Origin: Laccaria trichodermophora
Lineage: Eukaryota > Basidiomycota > Agaricomycetes > Agaricales > Hydnangiaceae
DNA: 64,000 bases
Direction: 5' to 3'
Assembly (NCBI GenBank): GCA_018417955.1
Contig: JACTVC010000037.1
Span: 420,740 to 484,739, forward strand
In this document: positions 56,622 to 64,000 of the stretch, one piece after another
How the letters are laid out: every line of letters starts with the position of its first letter
Position numbering within the stretch: the first letter of the stretch is position 1
Notes under the pieces: model-generated
Seen by the model: the letters and a program-made list of their open reading frames with translations, nothing else
Told to the model about the DNA's origin: nothing
The model's database searches: none
Translations under genes and position numbers: made by a program

Positions 56622-57570
56622 TCCAAAATTTCCAAGTCTTCACGGTGCTGATACCCTGTCAGGCCGTTGGTAATGTGGTTGGCCTGAGTGGACGAAAAAG
56701 AGATAACGTGACACGTGTCGATTGCACTCGTCCGAGTTGTAGATCAAAACCACAACGTTGACAAACCCTCTTATCTCTACAGTGCATGTGAATCTGACTG
56801 GTTTCTATCTATATAAATGAGCGACAAAGCTATGCCAGGTTCCCCCCACTCCGTTCTGGTCGGTGGCCAAACGTTAAACTTTACCCAATGCGCGCGGCCT
56901 AGGAATGCAAATATGGCACCTCTTCAAGTACCAAAATTCAAAGGTACGTCGATTTCCCATCTCATTGTCGTCTACGGAGGTACGATATGACATATTAATT
57001 CCCCACAGTCATTCGGTCCGACATCGTCTATGCGGACCTGATCTCTACCGATTACTGACTAGTAGAGGTTTATCGATGAATTCCTGAAGCTACTTCAAGT
57101 TACTTACCAGGTCTACACGCCTCAAACCCCCCTTTTTTATCTGGGGTCTCACGCTCGTTCTCTACATGGGAATGGCTTAAAACTGCAGTAAACCCGGGTA
57201 GCTCAGTCTTGTCTTGTCGTGATATTTCCCTCATGCCCTCTGTATTTAGATGTTGATGTACCCTGATGCACCCTGACATATCAACTGGTTCATGTTTCGG
57301 CATGTCGGCCCAACGTCGGCCTCAGGTTTATTTTACATGCCTCGTGTTCGTTGACCATGGATTGGCTTCAATTGCCAATGATCCCGACCAACCGACGATC
57401 GAATGATGGCTCTTGCAACCACCATTCCTATACGTTACTGACGATAGTGAGCACTCAGGTTCACAACGCTTTCATGCCATGCGAAGCCGGCTGTCAGTGC
57501 TCAATGTTTAGCGCTCGATCAATAGGCACGTCCAACACATGTTTTCTGCACATGACATAACTTGCGTACA
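56622..57570. other. Intergenic with a TATA word and a possible 26-aa two-exon ORF
   Basis: A TATATAAAT-like word near 56810 is followed by ATG 56912 (MAPLQVPKFK), a GTACGT...CCACAG intron, and VIRSDIVYADLISTDY before a stop at about 57057. It is too short to name and may be a decayed 5' end. Nothing else is supported. Confidence 0.3.
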
Positions 57571-57740
57571 TATATAAACGGCTAATAGGCCTGTGCCAAT
57601 CTCACGTTCGTTTCCTATCCTCGGCATTGCACTTACCTGTACTCCACCAGACAATTACTTCTGCTTTGAACGTACGTATCATTCATCGTAGAAATTGCTC
57701 CGACTGACTCTCCTATGACCTAAATCCGATGTCATTGCAG
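57571..57740 (+). promoter_or_regulatory. TATA box and 5'UTR intron of the DUF2235 gene
   Basis: TATATAAA at 57571-57578, a likely start in CT-rich sequence about 30-40 bp downstream, then a leader intron 57672-57740 (GTACGT...TTGCAG), 57 bp before the ATG. Confidence 0.6.
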
Positions 57741-57797
57741 TCTTATTCGCTTCCGACGAGGTGAAAAGCGAGGCGCCCTTGTGCCAGTCCCTTCACC

Positions 57798-60015
57798 ATG
57801 CCTGCAAAACAGCGTACCAATTCGATTTCGTTCAACGAGAAGGTTTCGGGCGACTGGCACCTCAGCCAAAGCCCAAGCCAGGAAAGCTACCCCGGTCCTG
57901 GGATGCCCGCATCACCAAATGAAGAGAGCAGCGGCGATTCCGAATCTGATTATCCAAAGGATCCTATCGTTCCTCCAAGTCACTCCCACCGAACTATGGT
58001 CCTTTGCTTCGACGGAACTGGTGCGCTACTTGCATCTCACTCAAAGATTCAGCCCCACTCATGCTGAGGATGCGCATCGCGAAGGTGATCAGTTCGATGA
58101 TGACGTCTGTTTTTTGCCACTTTTTACCTCGTTTATACAATTGACTATCAAATAGAATTCTAATATCGTCAACTTTTTCTCGATGCTGAAAAAAGACGAT
58201 CCGAATCAACAATTGGTGTACTATCAGGTCCGCCGTCCTGCTTTTCAATTGACCAGTTTGGGAGATGTATAACGACAGTGTGTTGCAGGCTGGCATTGGA
58301 ACATATACTATTCCCCAGATCGCCAAGCCAATGATGGCGAAGCTACATAAGTTAATGGACAGTATGGTTGGCGTCCACTTAGATGCTCATGTAATGGGTT
58401 AGTCGCGCTCATCTTGCGGATTCACATAAAATTAATCTATGATGTCAGGAGGGTATGAATTTCTCATGCAAAATTGTTGGTGCCTTTCAATTTTTTATCT
58501 TCAAAGTCAATTTAAAGTACACGTTTGCTCGTTTCTAGACGAAGCCGGCGATAAGATATTTTTGTTCGGTACGTCTAGTTTTCCGCCGTGCTGGCTGCCG
58601 TGATTCACAAACTATCATTACGTAGGATTCTCTCGCGGTGCCTGTAAGCAACTCCCTTCGCTCATATGTCAAGTTCTCAAACTGTCCCGATCCAGACACT
58701 GCCCGCGCACTCGCTGGAATGTAAGCTCTTACTCAAGTTTTCACTCTGTGCTCGATCGAGTATTGAGGTGCTGCTGTGCAGGATACACAAGGTATGGGAG
58801 ATCAACCGTACTGTGTTTTTGGTGGCCTCATTCTCGCAGGTTGGGCTGCTCCCAAAATGTAACCATCAACAAGTTCCCTTTGCGTACAAGATGTACTCCA
58901 GGGAAGACGCACTTGGTTGGCGCCAGAGCGCGGATTTTAAGAAAGCATTTTCCATCGATGTCGATATTGAAATGATTGGAGTTTGGTACGTACGCCGTGA
59001 TTTCTGTCGACGTAATGTACTTCCTCACTCTTTGCCAGGGAGACTGTCGGCTCAGTTGGCATGATTCCAAAACGGCTGCCTTTTACCACTTTTAATACCC
59101 ACGTCAAGTCCTTCAGGCATGCATTGGCTCTGGACGAACACCGCGTCCGTTTCAAGCCAAACTTTTTTAACAGGCCAACGCCCGAGGAAGAGGAACATGG
59201 ATTGAAATGGGGTGAGATGCAGAAGATAAGACAAAAGCCCCACCGAAGAAAAACTCTGCGAGAACTGGAGAATCAATATACGCAAGGCGGCCAGCATCTC
59301 ACAGACGTCGAGGAAGTTTGGTTCGCAGGCTGTCATTGCGGTAAGGATCCTGATCGATACGGACGCTCAACCTAATGGATCAGTCCCAGATGTTGGAGGT
59401 GGGGCCGTCAAGAACGAGATCCGGAATAACCTTGCTCGAATCTCTCTTCGTTGGATGATACGACAATGCTTCATTCTAAAGACTGGGATTCTCTTTCATC
59501 GAAACATGTTCAAACAGGTCGGTCTGGAAGCTGATAACTTGTGGCCGAAGGTAAAACCTCGCCCACCCCCTGCCATGTCATTCTCTGGAGAGCCACCAGC
59601 CAAAACGCGTCCAACACCTGAGATGGGGCCGTCTAGAGTAATCGACGAGGTGCAGGATTTTGTTAGTGAAGAAGAGGAGGATCTGGCGGATGCCGGCAGT
59701 CCGATAAATGACATGCTGAAAATCGGGAAATCATGGTGGATACTCGAGTTTGTTCCTCAAAAAATCAGGTTCCAGAATGACGAAGATTCATGGATTTCGA
59801 AGTTGTCGTGCGTCATTTTCCTCCGTTCATTATGTGATCTAAATTGCTTTCACAGCATCAACCGTGGTCGCGGGCGTGTTATACCCAAGCAGAAATCAGA
59901 GGGAGTGAAAATACACAGAACTGTAGAGCTGCGAACGAAGCTACAATTGGATGACGGGAAATACAAACCGAGGGCCAAGATGAATCCTGGGCTAGAACCT
60001 ACTTGGATTGATTAA
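57798..60015 (+). CDS. DUF2235 alpha/beta-hydrolase-like protein
   Basis: About eleven exons from ATG 57798 (MPAKQRTNSISFNEK) to TAA 60015. After a disordered, acidic lead the family signature is complete across introns: MVLCFDGTGDQFDDDNSN, IVNFFSMLKKDD, YYQAGIGTY, GGYEFLM, then IFLFG|FSRGA split by an intron (nucleophile elbow GFSRG), MIGVWETVGSVG, FRHALALDEHRVRFKP, and VWFAGCHC|DVGGGAV (His/Asp region). A long C-terminal extension follows with a WWILEFVP motif and a basic end. DUF2235 proteins include phospholipase-type effectors in bacteria; fungal members are uncharacterised. The GFSRG serine, DVGGG aspartate and the HALALDE histidine are all present. Some exon edges were placed by phase only. 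Confidence 0.9.
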
Positions 60016-60409
60016 TCTCTCCCCGATTCCAATAGATTGAGTTTTTTCCTTCCTTCAGCGTCTCTTTCGTGTTAATTGGCATGTACAGTACAGTTCTTTG
60101 TGGGAAGGAGCCGCATGCAAACGATTTAAACGAGTGCCATGGACAGTTGTTTACATATCGTCGGAACGATGTCCTTGACTGAACTTAAGTTGAGACCGAG
60201 TCCAGGTATCGATTGCTATGTCGTTGGATTCCAATTACAATTTGAACAACTCCTGTGGAAAATGAAAGAACTACTCGTCCACTCTGTAGGTTGCGAGACC
60301 TGCCAATCAACATGACGGGGAATGGTCTAGCGACACCATCGACAAATCACAAGCGTCCCTCTCTCCCTGCTTTCTAGCTGCGTTCAATATCCAATAATTA
60401 AGCGAATGC

Positions 60410-61502
60410 CTATCGGCCAAAACACGCGAATGTTGGCCCCTCAGCCTTTTGAAATTCTACCTTCGATCCTACTTGCTCAACTAATTCCTGAAAAAAGGGT
60501 TGTGCATGGTTGATCAAGCTATGCATATGCACCCGCGCAACCTGGTGATTCGTCTCCATTTCCCACAAAGTAGAGTTTCTATATCTTGGAACTGGATCAC
60601 CATCTGTGAGTGTGTAAGTAAACGAAAAGTTGTATGACAGCCTTTACCGCGATCAAACGTACCTGAAGCCATCGAGGCAAATGGTACATGTGCCCTCTCT
60701 AGTTTCTGCTCAGCCGCCAGTGGGAGATATTGTTTCTCGCAGGCGCTCCTTAAACTCGATTTCCATGCATCGTATATTTCGGACGACTTGAGTGGGGCGC
60801 GGGCTATGGGTTCCTGGTGGCATTCCAACTCCTGGGGTTTCGCAGCGGATGCAACACTTGAAGTCGACATGGATTTCTTTGTATTTTTCGACTTCCTCAT
60901 CGAACGTCGCGCTCCCCGGGGTTTGCTCCGAAATTCCTGTAGAGGGACCTGTATAGAGTGAACTCTTGACGGGGGGCATCGATAATATAGAACTCACCGA
61001 AGCACCCCCACCCCTAAGCCGCCTGATCGCCTTGCAGTACCTATCGCGATGCTTCCACCAGAAAGCGGGGTAATATCGAAATCGGCTGTCCAAAACAAAC
61101 GTCTTTTTACAACCATTACAGACCACGCTGTTTGGCTTCACATCGGAGGCCCATTCGTCTTGTTCTAGGAGTGCCCTGCGCGTTGGCTCATCCATGTACC
61201 TGATCAAACGATTGATCTTCCTAGTGTCGCTGCTTCTCCTGGGGACGGCGGCGGTGGTGCTGGTAGACAACTTTAGAGGCATCGATTAAAGGCTCCTCAA
61301 ATTTAACCCACCTAGATGACTCTGGCACTGCTCCTGCAATTCTAGTTTGCTCGTTCATGGTGTACCCCAAAATAGTAGTGGCGGATTTTTTCGACGAGTA
61401 AGTGCCACCCAGGATGAGGGACGGCACTTTCTCCTTGCTTGAATGACTGGAATGATGAAAATAGGGAGGCTGAGCTTCGTAGTAAGTTGAAGGCGAATCC
61501 AT
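60410..61502 (-). CDS. Hypothetical protein with CxxC...H...C zinc-finger-like motif (~295 aa)
   Basis: Exon 1 from ATG 61502 (MDSPSTYYEAQPPYFHH) ends at a GTGGGT donor near 61311. Exon 2 (about 61259-60991) continues RKINRLIRYMDEPTRRALLE and has VVCNGCKKTFVLDSR followed by FWWKHRDRYC, a CxxC-x(18-22)-H-x(4)-C pattern seen in many agaric proteins near transposons. Exon 3 (to about 60663) carries KSMSTSSVASAAK and a helical SLRSACEKQYLPLAAEQKLE. Exon 4 ends FACFGR at TAG 60410. All four exons stay in frame. DNA binding is plausible but unproven. Confidence 0.6.
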
Positions 61503-61739
61503 GGTTTCAAGTCGTCGTGTCGAGGGGGGAAAACGAAGTTGTTTGAGAAGTGAATGAATCTTTTATCTTCGAAAAGCTGTTGTGTGATCTCCACGTGCCG
61601 AATTCGAGGACCATTGTAGTTTGTATGATGTGGCTTTTGTGCCACTGTGGCCAAAAGACCCGACACTGCCATGACCCTCGGGTCATTTCGGTGCAAAAGG
61701 TGACCTGACCTGACCTTTACGCCGTTACGATACAGAACA

Positions 61740-62471
61740 GCGTCGTGTCCCACCAAGGGGAAAGTGATTCATACGATGATGGCTCTGGGGCGCTTCAAGA
61801 CTTGAATGTCACCTATCCCAGCTTCGCGGACAATTTCCCCTCAAATCCTGAAGGCCAACATAACCGTGTGATTGGCGCGATTCCATCGAACAAGGGGGGC
61901 TGTCTTGAGTTGGTCTTGAGGCCTCTGGGCCAACTAACACTGCCGCCTTCTCCGGTAGCGCACTACTGGTAGAGATCTTTTCGTGTTGAGTCAAGCTAGG
62001 CCAACACGCAATGCCCTTGGTATTTGGCAGGCCGCTACCCATCATGTCTGACGTGGTCCCTTCCGTTGTCATTTTCTCATTGGTAGCCAAAGTTTTTTGG
62101 GGTCGGCCGTTAGTTTTCCGTTCTCCCGAGTCTACGCGCTCAGTCTTGTCGCTACCATGTCCAGGAAATGAAATCGACGCGATCCAGTTGACATTAGGTT
62201 TCGGCCCTACCGTAAAATGTGTGAGTTTCATTCGACTCTAAATTTTGGACAAGGCGTGCCGCGTACGATGCAACTGGACTCAATACGACACAAGAGAACG
62301 ACCCATGATTTTTATATTGCACATTGGCAAAGCCTCTGGAAGTCCGAAGAGGTGAGTCGATGTAGAGCAAACTGCCAAGAATTGCGCGATTCAGCGTCCA
62401 GAGGATTCGGCGATACGAAGTCGCCCGATGTGGTAATCGGGATTCGGAGCCACTGCCCCGAGCCAGGTTAG
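61740..62471. other. Unresolved stretch with overlapping ORFs
   Basis: ORFs on both strands (plus 61745-61972; minus 62231-61809, GHGSDKTERVDSGERK) overlap without splice or family support. I cannot say which strand, if either, is coding. Confidence 0.3.
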
Positions 62472-62825
62472 TGTGACAGATCTGTGACTACGGTGACGGG
62501 AGGTGACTGTAGTTTGGAGCTGGCACACTGAGAGCAAGAGCGAACACGAAAGACTGTTTAAGACTCTGGTATTCACTGGGGTAACTACGAGATACAGTCT
62601 GTTCTTTTATACTGCAGTAGGTAGGGCAAGGGGTAGGACAAGGATGGGGATAATAGGCAGGGATAACAAATGAGATAGGCAGGTGATAGGCAATGGGAGT
62701 AGGGAGCAGTAAGTGTCCATAGAGATATCAAACCGTAGGCGTTGAGAATGGGCCGACGGAGGCCGAGCGCGTAAGCGCGAAGACGAGAGGATTGGAACCG
62801 TGATAATGAGGTCACGTCTGTTACA
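62472..62825 (-). mobile_element. 3' LTR of a retrotransposon (354 bp)
   Basis: In element sense it begins TGTAACAG at 62825 and ends CTGTCACA at 62472: near-perfect inverted ends of TG...CA type. A purine tract (CTGGAGGGCGTA) abuts its start, as expected for the plus-strand primer of a 3' LTR. Inside are a TATAAAAG box near 62605 and CT-rich sequence. The flanking 5-mers differ (GTTAG, TACGC), consistent with a 3' LTR whose 5' partner lies to the right beyond the window. Confidence 0.7.
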
Positions 62826-62955
62826 TACGCCCTCCAGGTATTCCACAGGAATGCCTTCTTGACAATAAAATAAAAGGTGTCGGGGGTGAACGTTGAGAGG
62901 GGAAATCGGATGAATAATTTGGTGTGCCGTGGAGCGTAGTTGGGGAAAGAGATGA

Positions 62956-63480
62956 TTAGGAAGTGGAGGAGCGGGCGCGAGCTGCTGCGAGAAGGAGGCG
63001 ATCGTTCTTCCTTTGGATGCGGGCAGCCTTGGCAGTGTCAGTGCGTTGATGCTGCTTCTGGAGAGTCTCGGCGGCATGCCATAAAAGGTTTTCGACGACC
63101 TTGGCGCGTTTTGCCGTGAGGCGCTCGGGTTCGGGTTCAATGACGAGGGGAGCGAAGGCGTTGGAGGAAGAAGAGGAAGGGGTAGGCTCGTTGGACTCTG
63201 GAGCGGGACGCTTCTTGCTCTGGGTTTGGTTTCAGGTTCACGTGGGCTGGCTGGTGCGAGGTTTGGCACCAATGTCGCTATCCGTAATGTAAAAATCCGC
63301 TAAGGTGACTGGGTCGCCGTTTAAATCGAACTCCTTGGTTTTGGCATCGTAGGTGGCGAAGCGAATGGGGTTGTCTTCTATGTGAGTATTGAAGACTTCG
63401 GCGAAGTCGCGGTATCCAGCAGGAAAGCATCGGCACTTGGCGACGACGAAGTTCTGCGTCGGTAGAGCAGAAGCTGGCAT
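62956..63480 (-). pseudogene. Retroelement ORF next to the 3' LTR
   Basis: Opens MPASALPTQNFVVAKCRC and continues FRDFAEVFNTH-like text to IGAKPRTSQPT. Two in-frame TGA codons (about 63220-63240) then interrupt it before the same frame continues KKRPAPESNEPTPSSSSS, ERLTAKRAKVVENLLW and a basic coiled stretch (RTDTAKAARIQRKNDRLLLA) to the stop at 62956. Either a very short intron removes the stops or the frame is broken. Position suggests a gag-like or accessory ORF of the element. No reverse transcriptase is in the window. Confidence 0.4.
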
Positions 63481-64000
63481 TTGTCCAGCGTGGAAATAAC
63501 TTCTCCTCTTTGATGGGGTCAGTCGCAAGAAAGTTCGTGCGAGAGAGACGCTTGATTTGAGCGTGAACGATAGAGCGAGGGAGAATTCGAGGGAGCTTCT
63601 TCTCACGGAGATGATGGGACTCGGAGCAGGGTCAACCTGATCGCGGGATGTGATCGGAGGAGCGTCAGAAGGATGACGTCGGCGTCGAGCATGATGGTGC
63701 AAAGAGATAAGGTGTGAGACGAAGTGTGTTTGTCGCAAAATGGAAGGGTAATGAGCGGGGATGAGTGTCTGGATTTGTTGCGAGGTTTGGAAGGGGTTTT
63801 ATGGCGTTGAGGAATTGGAATTACATCCAGCTGACCACTGAAAATTTGTGGGTCATCAGCAGGTGGTTTACCATGTCCCTTGGGCAGCTCCGAAATACCG
63901 GAGATACCAAGCAGTCGAGGTACACAGGGAGGGCATTAAATGAGAGATTTGATGGTAAGGCAGCCAGGTGACGTCGCCAGCCAACCACAATATCTCGAAA

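Noticed and set aside
62402..62465. tRNA-like or primer-binding-site sequence beside the LTR
   Set aside because: No cloverleaf, and it lies on the outer side of what the purine tract shows to be the 3' LTR, where a primer site is not expected.

Overview
The window looks like nuclear DNA of an Agaricomycete (mushroom-forming basidiomycete). Genes are split by many 45-60 nt GT-AG introns. The gene families are those typical of these fungi: KDZ transposases with Cys clusters, a TET/JBP dioxygenase, an expanded degenerate F-box family, a NACHT protein, a DUF2235 hydrolase, an Mpv17/PMP22 protein and a small beta-trefoil-like protein. I rebuilt gene models by hand from ORFs, splice signals and phase. 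Several reconstructed coding sequences come out as whole codons across many introns, which is good internal support.

Layout. 1-2838 (-): KDZ transposase running off the left edge. 3.0-14.8 kb: three unrecognised genes (two leftward, one rightward, 1,549 aa) arranged around a divergent point near 7.65 kb. Six unusually long introns (162-187 nt) in and upstream of these genes each carry exactly three small hairpins. The hairpins have unrelated stems but the same loop, TTTGACTCNTTGTCG in transcript sense. This is the most novel signal I found. 15.0-17.2 kb: palindromic TATGGTA minisatellite and gene-poor DNA. 17.2-27.1 kb: a KDZ-type transposon with four intact genes (AT-hook companion protein, 1,049-aa KDZ transposase, a 361-aa partner, and a TET/JBP 5-methylcytosine dioxygenase).

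27.4-49.1 kb: repeat-rich accessory DNA. It holds three paralogous F-box-like genes, two of them broken. One is split by a 2.5 kb TA-inserted element with ~305 bp terminal inverted repeats, and that element in turn carries a 584 bp hAT-type MITE with a perfect 8 bp target duplication. The same stretch holds a ~3.7 kb element with inverted subterminal arrays, a 3.35 kb near-perfect palindrome flanked by a 5 bp direct repeat, a kinase-like pseudogene and a two-repeat protein.

49.2-63.9 kb: an Mpv17 pseudogene and an intact Mpv17 gene on either side of a NACHT gene whose C-terminus is a run of ~20 nine-residue repeats. These are followed by a DUF2235 hydrolase, a Zn-finger-like protein gene, and the 3' end of an LTR retroelement entering from the right. 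How the parts work together: the KDZ-TET element is a self-contained mobile unit that pairs a transposase with a DNA-demethylating enzyme. The 3-15 kb block looks like a second multi-gene module unified by its hairpin introns.
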